Below are positions 55,068-64,000 of a stretch of DNA of 64,000 nucleotides, in pieces. The stretch's first letter is position 1. Every line of letters starts with the position of its first letter. This stretch comes from Akanthomyces muscarius (lineage: Eukaryota; Ascomycota; Sordariomycetes; Hypocreales; Cordycipitaceae). The stretch is from positions 3,720,001 to 3,784,000 of the forward strand of contig NC_079243.1 in NCBI RefSeq assembly GCF_028009165.1, read 5' to 3'. A program made the position numbers and the translations under genes. Below the pieces are notes generated by a model, which saw only the letters and a list, made by a program, of their open reading frames with translations, searched no databases and was not told where the DNA came from.

Positions 55068-56903
55068 ATGTCGACTCTTCGTCGATTTCTCGTCATTGCC
55101 TTCATCGGCTTGGTGGCCATGATGGGCTTGGCCGCCGCTCGAGGACCCTGCCTTGGTGCTGTTCAGCACCAAGGCGTTCAGCTGGAGAAGCGTCAGACGC
55201 CCGGAAGTAATACTACTAGCCCTCCCGGGAACCAGAACCAGGGCAATGAGGGCAGCCAGCCAGGCAGTAAGTTACTATGTTCCCGTGTTTGACTGTCAAT
55301 TTCTCGCGTGGCATCACTACCTTGTTGATCGTTACCGCGCTTGCTTAAATCTCAACTTGTACTAACAGCCTCCCAGATGGTGCTTCCACCTCCACTGTCG
55401 AGGGCACCGTTACCTCAACGGTCACGACTACGGAGACAGTTCACCAACCTGGCGGTAGCACTACGAGCACCTCTTCTCCTGGAACTTCGAGCCCTGGGAC
55501 TTCTTCGCCTCCTCCGCCACCCTCCTCGTCTCCCAGCTCGCCTACAAGCTCGTCTTCCCCGTCATCGTCTCCCCCTCCCCCGGTTTCGACTCCGACTTCC
55601 TCGCCGCCCACCTCGAGCAAGCCGACGACATCTGTCCCAACTACTACTTCAGCCCCCCCAAGCACTACCCCTTCCTCCTCGACTTCCAAACCGGTCTCCA
55701 CCTCGGGTACGTCTCCTACAGCTTCAACCAGCGAAGTTGCTTCTTCTTCTTCTAATCCTCCAACTACTTTCTCATCTGGTACGTCTGTACCAGAATCGTC
55801 CGTGTCTTCCCCTCCACCTTCTCCCACATCTTCTCCTTCACGTCAGTCTTCTTCTTCTTTTCCGGAGCAGTCTTCGACTTCATCTCCTCCATCTTCATCT
55901 TTTCAATCATCTTCTCCATCTTCTGATGCTCCACGTCAGTCTTCCTCCCCGACACCTTCTCAACAGAATTCTCCTTCCATTCCCCCCCCAACTTCCTCCT
56001 CTCCAGCACCTACTAGAGATTTTCCTTCGTCAGGACAGTCCTCCCCTTCTTCGCCTAACGAAGCGGGTTCTTCTGATTCGTGTCAGTCTACTTTGCTTAC
56101 TTCACTGCCTTTGTCCCCTTGTTGCCCTCTCCACGCCGTTCCAGTTTTCTTTTCTGCGACAATCTAGGCCCCTTTTCCGTTTTATGCTCGATATCTTTGG
56201 TCATTTTCTTGAAATCGTTCTCGACTCCCTTCCGCACCTCCATTCCTCGTTTTGTGTTACTTGAACACTTGTCCCATTCCCTGCCCTGGTTCTTCCGCTT
56301 CATGGCTCACCGCATCCTTTGACCGTCGACAATTGCCTACGAGGTCTGTTCGACGCCACAAGTCACTGGCTCTCTCAGCTTGCGTGTGAAATCATACTAC
56401 TCTTGTCTCTACCGTTGTTCTTTGGTCTCTTCATGTACAAGTGTATCTAGTTTGCAAGTGCATCTGGCATCAACCCCCGCACATTTCTGCAATGCTCCAT
56501 TTTAGGGGCTAGACGCAGTGCTCTAGCCTCCAACCCTTCTTGGCCCGACTCTCTTTATCACATACCACCATGCCGTCATACTTATTTGTTGTCTATGGTC
56601 CTTTATGCAGCTTCTAACGTTCTCACAGCCGAGCCCACGACCTCCTCTCCCCCAGAGACTACTCCTCGTCGCACTATCACCACCGGTACCGTCACTACCT
56701 CGAGCGCCGTGCAGGAAACGATTACGCGGACCAACGGCGAAGGCCGTGTCGAGACGGTTACGTCGACCTCTTGGGTTGAAATTCGCCCGACTTCAACCGA
56801 AAAGGCCGACCCCAACTTGCAAAACGCCGCCAATGGCCGTGGCACTGCTGGTGTTGCGGCCGCCGCCATGGCTGGTGTCGTGGCCGGCATCATGATGCTC
56901 TAA
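55068..56903 (+). CDS. GPI-anchored Ser/Thr/Pro-rich cell wall protein
   Basis: A secreted wall or surface protein of about 392 residues. Exons are 55068-55266, 55377-56081 and 56629-56903. A signal peptide (MSTLRRFLVIAFIGLVAMMG) is followed by a Kex2-type site (LEKRQTPGSN). Exon 2 is a long low-complexity mucin-like region of Ser, Thr and Pro, expected to be O-mannosylated. Exon 3 has TTSSAVQETITRT and TVTSTSWVEIRP and ends in a GPI signal: NAANGRGTAG then hydrophobic VAAAAMAGVVAGIMML. The first intron's acceptor is CCCAG at 55376; the earlier AG at 55368 lies two bases from the CTAAC branch site. Intron 2 is long (547 nt) with a TTCTAAC branch point, so an extra exon cannot be excluded. An in-frame ATG at 54912 would add 52 residues. 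Confidence 0.78.
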
Positions 56904-57277
56904 GCGCGGACGCCCCGATTAATACACAGTGAATCCTTATTCGCCGTGTCTTGTGTCCAGCGGAGGGAAACTGGAAAAGTAACGAGCAAGGACATTACAT
57001 GCATGGCGTTTTGACATACTGAGCTTTTTATTTTGCTTTTCGTGCATATGCTGGATTGAATTTAATAGGATTGTAAAAAGATAGATTTGGATCGGTACCG
57101 AACACGGGCGGGATTACTGATTTATGATGATAATGTCCATAGACTAAAATTGCAAATGCACCATTATGATGATTCTGCAGGCCACGTCGAAACGGATGGT
57201 ATTTTAATCTCAACTACCCAACTCCAAACTCCAAAATACTAGTTAAAAAATTATATAGTGATACAATTGTGCGCCAG
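56904..57277. other. Convergent spacer
   Basis: 374 bases, AT-rich, holding the 3' ends of the wall protein gene (plus) and the FAM32A-like gene (minus). No coding content. Confidence 0.6.
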
Positions 57278-57778
57278 TTAACCAGGCCCAATTTTGGGCA
57301 TGTCGTGATGCTCGCTGAGCTTGGACAGGTAGGTGTTGAGCTCCTCGACGCGCTCCTTGTGAGTCTTGAGCAGTTCAGACCGCGAGCCTGACTTTTCTGC
57401 CATTTTGAGTAGCTGCATCAATTAGTATCAATTTTTCATACAATACATCTTGAAAATGGGAGGGGCTCGAAAAGCATGGGTAGATGCAGATGGACTTACT
57501 CGTTTCTTCTTGGTCTCTTCATATTGTCTCTCCGATTCCGTCTTTTGCGCCGCTGATGTTCCATCCTCGTCCTCCTCAATCCTGTCCTCTGCGCCTTCAC
57601 TGGCATCTTTCTTCTTAGCGACAAGCTCCCTGGAGGACGCAGCGTCGTCGCCGGTGGTCAGGTTCTTTTCGAGATCCGTCTTTACGCGCTTCTTCTTCTT
57701 CTTCTTGTCGATCTTGGCGCCTTTGAGCTTGAGCGCGCCGCCGCCGCCGCTCGTCAGAGCATAGTCGTCGGACGGCAT
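57278..57778 (-). CDS. FAM32A-like (DUF1754) protein
   Basis: Small basic nuclear or nucleolar protein of 137 residues. Minus-strand exons 57778-57500 and 57412-57278. The N-terminus holds the family signature around [19 protein letters not shown], followed by a run of lysines ([18 protein letters not shown]) that can act as a nuclear signal, and an acidic middle ([10 protein letters not shown]). The conserved C-terminus, supplied mostly by exon 2, is [19 protein letters not shown] with DMPKIGPG. Human FAM32A has been placed in the active spliceosome; a matching role here is inferred. The intron has a GTAAGT donor and falls between KKR and LLKM. The start at 57778 gives MPSDDYALT. Confidence 0.92.
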
Positions 57779-58835
57779 ACTTGCTCTGGGGATATGTGGC
57801 AATGCGCCCGAGTTGAGAAATATGATGAGAGGTTCTGGCGCAGGTGGAAACGAGAGACGAGATGTCGTTGGCGAGGAAAGGCTGGATTGATTGGGTGGTC
57901 TCCACTGGACAAGGATTACCTAACAGCGCCTGCTGGAGGCAGGCGGCAGAGGCGCCGCGCATTGGCATTCAGACAACACATCTCATGAAATGCGCTGACA
58001 CGATTCAGGACTTTCCGGAGTCTGGCAATCTTACCGTCTCTGATATCGTGCTCATTTAGAAGAGGTGACATCTCTGTTACCCTGGGACGCGGGCGCAGGG
58101 CTGATCGTGGCGTTTCCAGTTGTACTGCAGCAAGCAGGTCTCACACGAGCAGTGGTCTACCCGGTGGACAGAGCAACGCAGCTAAGTCAAACGGCAAAAG
58201 TACTTCAAATAAGTAGCTAGAAAATCGGTGGAAGTGACTCCCAGCATCGTCTCGATTTAGAACAATTCGCCCCTGAAATTGAGCACATCGTCCACCTGCG
58301 AACCATTGCTTTAATGAGTACTCTAGCGCCAGGCCCAGCGACGATGACCCGCAGCACCAAGGGATGAAGTCACGACTGTACAGATGGGCCAGCGTATCAT
58401 TGGTGCCAATTTTAAATCCACCAAAAAAAGGCCCAGCGTCCATCATCTTTGCTGCTTCCCCTTGTATCCAAGCTCATTTCTCACCCAAACAAAGACACAT
58501 TTCCGATATTCATCGCATCTGCTACAGCATCTGATTTTTTTCTTCTCAGCGGCCTTTTATTCACCGCTCGAACGGCCAGGACATTGTACAGCATTAGCCT
58601 TCAGTACCACAGTGTAGCTCGCAGACCGGGCCATCCAGCCAGCGCATAGACGATTCAGACGATACATACACCTCCTTAATTGGGATTGCATCTGCCCCCC
58701 TCGCATCGCCGCTTGCTACTCCTCGTCGCGACATCGACCACGACTGCGTGATGTGCTCTCAATAAAAGGCCTTCTCGCTCGATATCAACCCCGCCACACT
58801 CCCTTTCCTTAGCTTGGAACCAAACGACACAAACG
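57779..58835. other. Divergent intergenic region
   Basis: About 1.06 kb between the starts of the FAM32A-like gene (minus) and the amino acid transporter (plus). No coding content; a 101-codon minus-strand frame at 58141-58446 has no features I can support. Confidence 0.5.
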
Positions 58836-60764
58836 ATGCCTGCATACAACGGCGGGCTGCAGTCGCAGACGCGCGACTCGCTCGAGCTCGCCTCCCTCGC
58901 CTCCTCGAGCGTCATGCACGACAATTGCGGCAACGGCACCGCCGCCTCCGACTCAGAACTATCCTCGCGACCTAGCATCTCTTCTTCTCGACGCCTCTCC
59001 CTCGTCGAGGAGGAAGACCCCTTTGCCGACGACAACCCCGCCGCGCACAGCGCTGCTAGCACGCGCCTCGGCCGCTCCTACTCGGTCTCGTCCACCTTTG
59101 ATTTCGCCGGCAACCTCTTCCCGCTGTCGTCCACTGCCGGTGGCGCCAGCGGATACGCGCCCATCGGGGCGCCGACATCGTCAGGGCGCCGCGGCGGACC
59201 CCTGGGCGGCGGCTCCCTTGAGAAGCACAAGACCCTCACGTACCTCAACGGGCTGTCGCTGATTGTCGGGCTCATCATCGGATCTGGCATCTTCTCCTCG
59301 CCCAGCCAAGTCAGCTCGCGCGTGGGATCCGCCGGCGCGGGACTCGTGGTGTGGGCGGTGGCCGGCGTGCTCGCCTGGACGGGCGGCGCCTCGTACGCGG
59401 AGCTCGGCGGCGCCATCCCGCTCAACGGCGGCGCCCAGGTCTACCTGGCCAAGACGTTTGGCGAGCTGGCCGGCTTCCTGTTTACGTGGTCGGCGGTGCT
59501 GGTGCTGAAACCCGGCAGCGCCGCCATCATCGCCATCATCATGGGCGAGTACCTGGTGCGCGCCGTGATTGGCGCCGAGGCGGAGACGATCAGTCCCTGG
59601 GTGAGCAAGGCGGTTGCGCTCGTGGGGATCTTTTCGGTGACGCTGCTAAACTGCGTCTCGACGCGGATTGGGACCAGGGTCAATGATTTGCTCATGTTTC
59701 TCAAGTTTGTGGCGCTCATCTTTATTACCGTCACAGGCATCGTCGTCGCGATTACGGGGCACACGTTCACGGGCGAACCCACGCTCGAGTGGAAAAAGCA
59801 CGACTGGTTCGAGGGCACCTCGACCGACATGTCGGCGTGGGCGCTAGCCTTGTATGCTGGCCTCTGGGCCTTTGACGGTTGGGACAACGTAAGCTTTCCC
59901 CAATTCCGCACCTTTTACTAGAACAGCTTTAGCTAACAGTTTCGCAATTAGACCAACTACGTTGTTGGCGAATTCCGCAATCCCAGCCGCGACCTCCCGC
60001 GCGTCATCCACACTGCCATGCCGCTCGTCATCCTCTGCTACATCCTCGCCAACGTTGCTTATTTCCTCGTCCTTCCCTTGTCCGCCATTAACGGCTCCAA
60101 CACCGTCGCCGTCCTCTTTGGTTCACGCGTCTTTGGCCCCGCTGGCGCCCTCGTCATTGCCCTTATTGTCAGCTTCAGCTGCTTTGGCGCGCTCAACTCG
60201 TCCACCTTTACCGCCGGCCGCCTCATCTACGTCGCCGGCAAGGAGGGGTACATCCCGACCGTCTTTGGCCGCATCGGCTTCGGCGACCGCATGCTCGAGG
60301 ACTCGCTCTCCACCCAGCGCACCCGCTCTTGGCTTACAAAGAAGATGCGCAGCTGCGTCGGCGACGAGGACACCGGCCTCTTCTACACCCCGGTTTACGC
60401 GCTGCTGCTCAACTGCGCCCTCACCGTCGTGTACTGCGTCGTCGGCGAGTTTTCGACGCTGGTGACGTTTTATGGCGTTGCGGGGTACACGTTTTACTTT
60501 CTCACCGTGCTCGGATTGATTGTGCTGCGCGTGCGCGAGCCGCAGCTCGAACGGCCGTACAAGACGTGGATTACGACGCCCATCATCTTTTGCTGCGTGA
60601 GCCTGTTTTTGCTTAGCCGCGCCGTGTTTGCCCAGCCGCTGCAGACGCTGATAGTGGTGGGCTTTGTGGTGGCGGGCATTCCCGTCTTCTTCCTGCGCGT
60701 GCGCGGGCGGGAGCGCAAAGGCATGGGTGACCGAGAGAGAAAGTGGTGGCAGTTTTGGAAATGA
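58836..60764 (+). CDS. L-type amino acid transporter (APC superfamily)
   Basis: Twelve-span amino acid permease of the LAT/MUP1-like branch, plasma or vacuolar membrane, 621 residues. Exons 58836-59888 and 59952-60764, phase 0, joining FDGWDN to TNYVVGEFRNPSRDLPRV. The N-terminal 130 residues are cytosolic and Ser-rich (SSRPSISSSRRLSLVEEEDPF), a probable site of phosphorylation or arrestin control. Span 1 has the APC substrate motif GLIIGSGIFSSPSQV; span 3 has SYAELGGAIPLNGGAQVYL; span 6 contains the WALALYAGLWAFDGWDN stretch typical of LATs; span 8 has FSCFGALNSSTFTAGRLIYVAGKEGY. The C-terminus is short and basic. Fungal LATs carry methionine or other neutral amino acids; the substrate is not readable here. 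Confidence 0.93.
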
Positions 60765-61223
60765 TGGATCAACCTTGAGTACACCTCGCAGATCCACTCC
60801 ATATTTTGTGTCTCTGCTCTTGGATTGTGTTTTTCTTGTGTGGATTTGCTGCATTGAGCCTTGTTGGAACAGAACAAAATTACGATTATAACATAGCATG
60901 GCCAGGCGAATGAAACTGCCTACGGCGGGCGTTGGGGACCTCTGCTGCATTACACCACTTGCTATTTCGCATTTGGGTACTTTCTACAATATTAGTACGA
61001 CGACTGAATAAACAAAAGAATATCACGAGTATGCCTCAGTGGTAGATTCCAAAGTCACATGCGCAGGTACAGACCCGTTGATAAGGATGCATTGCTAGCT
61101 ACACCTATGGATATACACAGCCAGTGCCCAGGATCATATCGGTGCACCAGAAGCTGTCGAGCAAATAGAAGAAACGTTGATTACACTGTTGTTTGATTTT
61201 CCACCGCGGCCTAGAATTTACAT
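60765..61223. other. Convergent spacer
   Basis: 459 bases with the 3' regions of the amino acid transporter (plus) and the formate dehydrogenase (minus). No coding content. Confidence 0.6.
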
Positions 61224-62992
61224 TTACTTGCGCTGACCGTACGCCTTGGTGGCGTAGTCGCCCTTGTGGACGATGAGGTCCTCGGGGCGGTAGTCCTCCT
61301 TGCCGGAGAAGTAGCTGGTGAGGATGGCCTTTGTGCCGTCGGCGTAGCGCTTCTGGGCGTCGAGCGAGGTGCCGGACATGTGGGGGACCATGGCGTTGCC
61401 GCCGCCAAAGGGGTTCTTGGCGGTGCGCAACGGGTGGTCCTTGGGCGCGGGCTGGGGGAACCAGACGTCGCCTCCGTAGCCGGCGAGGTGGCCGGACTCG
61501 AGGGCGGCGGCGACGTCCTCCTTGACGACGATGGCGCCGCGGGCGGTGTTGATGAGGTAGGAGCCTGTGCGGTATCTTGTTAGTCGACTACGAAGCTTGT
61601 GATGCGGCAACTCGTGCTGCTGCGGCTACGCACCCTTCTTCATCTTGCTAATCAGCTCCTTGTTGAACAGGCCCTTGGTCTTTTCGTGCAGCGGGCAGTT
61701 GATGGTGACAATGTCGCACTGGGCGAGCATCTCCTCGAGGCTGTCGACGCGGCGGCAGCCAATCTCCTTTTCCTTCTCGGGCGACAGCGGCTGGTAGTCG
61801 TAGTAGAGCAGCTCCTTGCAGTCAAAGGGCTTGAGGCGGCGGAGGACGCGCTCGCCGATGCGGCCGACGGCGACGGTGCCGACGACCTTGTCCTCGAGGT
61901 CGTACTCCTGCTTGGCGACGGCGGCCACGTCCCACTCGCCGCGCTCAACCTGCTCGTGCGCGGGCACAAAGTTGCGGATGAGCACGAGGATGGTCATGAC
62001 GACGTGCTCGGCGACGGAGACGACGTTGCTGCCGGTGACCTCGGCGACGGTCACGCCTCCGTTGGTCTTGTTGGCCGCGTTGAGGTCCACGTGGTCGGAG
62101 CCGATGCCCGCCGTGACGGCGAGCTTGAGGTTCTTGGCCTTGGCGAGACGCTCGGCGGTGAGGTAGCCGGGGTGGAAGCTTTTTGGGGTGGATGGTAAGT
62201 TGGGAGTGTGAGGGAGGGGGGTTGGAGCAAAGGGAGAGCTTACGGGGTGGTGATGATGACTTCGGCGTCGACGAGCTCCTGGTCAAACTTGGAGTTCTCG
62301 CCCTCCTTGTCAGAGGTGGTCACGAGGGTGTGGCCCTGGCCCTCGAGCCACTTGCGCAGGCCGAGCTCATTCTCGGTGGTTCCGAGAAGCTCAGGAACCT
62401 AAAAGTGCAACATTAGAGCTTGTTAGCATGGTTATGGCTTTTTGTTGTGTTGTAATCAGGACCAGGTCCAAGAATAGCATCGTTGATCGGGGGGGGCCCC
62501 GCATGAGCTTCCCCCCGCATTATTGGGGGTGTCAAGCTCGCCGGGGTCGTCACTAGCGAAAGCGCTATACATGATCAAACTCGCAACAGAGCGACACAGA
62601 AAGTCTTTGACGTAACTGTCTCTGCTGATTCTGCTTGTCCTTGCTTGTAGTTTGTGATGTTTGCTCATCGGTGGATCGAGACAAGCCGTTCTTGCGCCGG
62701 CCCAATTGGGTGTAGAATGCAAAACAGAAATGCCACTAACCTGCTCGGCGTGCTTACCGCCGTCGTAGAGAACGAGAAGAACTTTGACCTTTTCGCGGGC
62801 AGTGGTCAGCGCACGAAACGATGAGGGAGCAGAGCCCGAGCCTGCCGCCGTCGCTCCCAGCTTGCTGAAGACGGGCGCCGCGCGACGGGCGGCGGCGGCG
62901 TGTCGCAAGACAGGCGCGGGAGCGCACGAGTGGAAGAGCGCGGCGCGGGAGGCCAGAGGCAAAGAGCGGGAGAGAGGGCGAAAAGATACCAT
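61224..62992 (-). CDS. FDH1: NAD-dependent formate dehydrogenase, mitochondrially targeted form
   Basis: Oxidises formate to CO2 with NAD. Minus-strand exons 62992-62741, 62398-62244, 62178-61634 and 61564-61224 encode 430 residues. The first 65 residues are Arg/Ser/Ala-rich and almost acid-free ([20 protein letters not shown]), a mitochondrial presequence, before [18 protein letters not shown] where the core enzyme begins. Family motifs: [50 protein letters not shown] (NAD-binding loop), [22 protein letters not shown] with the catalytic Arg, [20 protein letters not shown] and [15 protein letters not shown] next to the catalytic His. Exon 1 is followed by a 342-nt intron, far longer than the other introns (65 and 69 nt), with a stable-looking hairpin. 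Without exon 1's presequence the protein would be cytosolic. Confidence 0.95.
62505..62539. other. Hairpin in the first intron of the formate dehydrogenase gene
   Basis: An outer inverted repeat gagctt (62505-62510) / aagctc (62534-62539) encloses a C6 (62511-62516) and G5 (62525-62529) pair with an 8-nt loop. A GGGGGGGCCCC run lies directly upstream on the plus strand. Confidence 0.7.
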
Positions 62993-64000
62993 TGTGAATG
63001 ATTTAAGATGTCAAGAAAGTAGACAAGTGTGTATATATAAGATCGAAGGAGGGAGGAGGGAGGAAAAAGGAAGACGTAGCGGCTGTCCCTTTTATAGCAA
63101 GGTGGGATGTAGTAGTGGTGTGCTAGTACTACCAGGTTTGGGATATGTAAAAAGGTAGTAGTAGTTGTTATGTGTCAAAGGATGATGATGCAGAATAGAA
63201 AGGAGGGGGAGAACTTTCCGATCGGTCTCGAGAGAGCAACCCACGTCTTTATAATTTTCCTGCTCATGCTCATGTCTGGGTCCTCTGGATTCACAGCCCC
63301 TCTGTACCCCCTCGTGCCTCGTCCAGTCTCCAATGTTCTACAAGACCTCTCGCCTGGAAAGGGAGGGGGGGGGGGACCCGGAAGGGGGTCGCTCGGCCGG
63401 AGCGTCATGGCCCAACGACGATGGACGAGTGACGGCCCCGTTTGCCCGTAAGAAGTGGGAGATGGATGTGGCTTTCGGTCGCACTACAGAAAGCCGGCCG
63501 CCTCGCAGCTTGTTCGGCATGTCCACTTGGTGTTTGTTTTGCCGTGGGATCGCCAGAGGCCGGTTGGCTCACGGTATTGCAACCTCCAGCGAGAAGCTAC
63601 TCCACGCCGTCACTCCCGCGTCTTCGGGAAGTGTGTCTGTGTGTGTGTGGATGGGACTATCTCGGGCTTCGGTGTTGTGAGGCCCCTCCTCCACCTTGGC
63701 TGAACTCTGGGGCTGCTGGTGTCCACGCATGGCCATGTAACACCACCACCACCAAACACTTGTACGCCTAACCCTTGTGGCTTGCAGCCTGGCACCCTTT
63801 GCGTGCCAGCTGCTGGCTTTTTGTTCGACTAACGTAATAGAGGATGGGCTCCAGCATTGCCAAGCGCAGCCACGGTGTCGCACCGGGCTGGCTCGGCCAG
63901 CCAACCAGGCCATGGATCAACAGTTCTGGAGCACCATCGATCGAGCGGGGTAGCTTGGAAGCTAGAGCACAACAGGGCAACTACAGCGAATTCACCTGCG
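62993..64000. other. Formate dehydrogenase promoter and gene-free edge
   Basis: The first 150 bases hold the FDH promoter, with TATAAAAGGG on the minus strand at 63087-63096. The remainder, up to the window edge, has only short frames without features and a G10-rich stretch near 63364-63374. Confidence 0.5.
63087..63096 (-). promoter_or_regulatory. TATA box of the formate dehydrogenase gene
   Basis: TATAAAAGGG on the minus strand, 95 bases upstream of the ATG at 62992. Confidence 0.65.

Noticed and set aside
55341..56264. Long Leu/Pro-rich frame (307 codons) overlapping the wall protein gene
   Set aside because: It is the shifted reading of Ser/Pro-rich TCN/CCN codons, and the acceptor it needs (55368) lies two bases after the branch point. 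The Ser/Thr/Pro frame joins properly to the signal peptide and GPI tail.

Overview
This window is nuclear DNA of a filamentous ascomycete, most likely a sordariomycete and plausibly of the order Hypocreales (placement inferred from protein content, not tested). The evidence is many short introns (mostly about 45-150 nt) with GT(A/G)NGT donors and CTAAC-type branch points, monocistronic genes on both strands, pyrimidine-rich leaders, and fungal families such as a Zn2Cys6 regulator, a GPI-anchored Ser/Thr/Pro-rich wall protein, a hybrid histidine kinase and a type II membrane GH16 enzyme. No tRNA, rRNA, CRISPR array or intact transposon was seen. I resolved 26 genes; exon junctions were chosen by joining reading frames at consensus splice sites. 

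Layout. 1-1060: the 3' part of a trimethyllysine dioxygenase gene (carnitine synthesis). 2746-4715: calcineurin catalytic subunit. 4716-9500: gene-poor, except for a four-exon gene for a 105-residue protein of unknown function (7389-7877, minus strand). 9613-10017: an orphan ORF. 10597-12443: two mitochondrial genes, the GEP4-type PGP phosphatase and TIM22. 12940-21060: minus-strand genes for a GH16 glucanase with two GC-AG introns, a DUF1772-like membrane protein, the splicing factor Prp45/SNW1 and a p24 cargo receptor. 

22103-28694: a probable small functional unit made of an aldehyde dehydrogenase, an MFS transporter and, divergently, a five-exon Zn2Cys6 regulator; the transporter/regulator promoter holds several dyads. 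29394-38383: an mARC-like MOSC protein, a secreted protein of uncertain family and a hybrid histidine kinase. 40684-45631: a short-chain dehydrogenase, a small single-pass His/Arg-rich protein and two adjacent hydrolases. 46422-51147: ORC2 and dolichol kinase Sec59, convergent. 51148-55067: a 3.9-kb gene-free stretch leading into a GPI-anchored wall protein gene. 57278-62992: a FAM32A-like nucleolar protein, an L-type amino acid transporter and a mitochondrially targeted formate dehydrogenase with an unusually long first intron. 62993-64000: no gene seen. 

How the genes fit together: most are housekeeping (splicing, replication, mitochondria, secretion, glycosylation). The accessory part is 22-46 kb, with aldehyde metabolism, efflux, two-component sensing, a secreted protein and several oxidoreductases or hydrolases. 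No clearly new multi-gene defence or mobile system was found. The best candidates for a second look are the small unannotated-looking gene at 7.4-7.9 kb, the paired GC-AG introns, the dehydrogenase-transporter-regulator trio with its dyad-rich promoter, and the long open intron in formate dehydrogenase.
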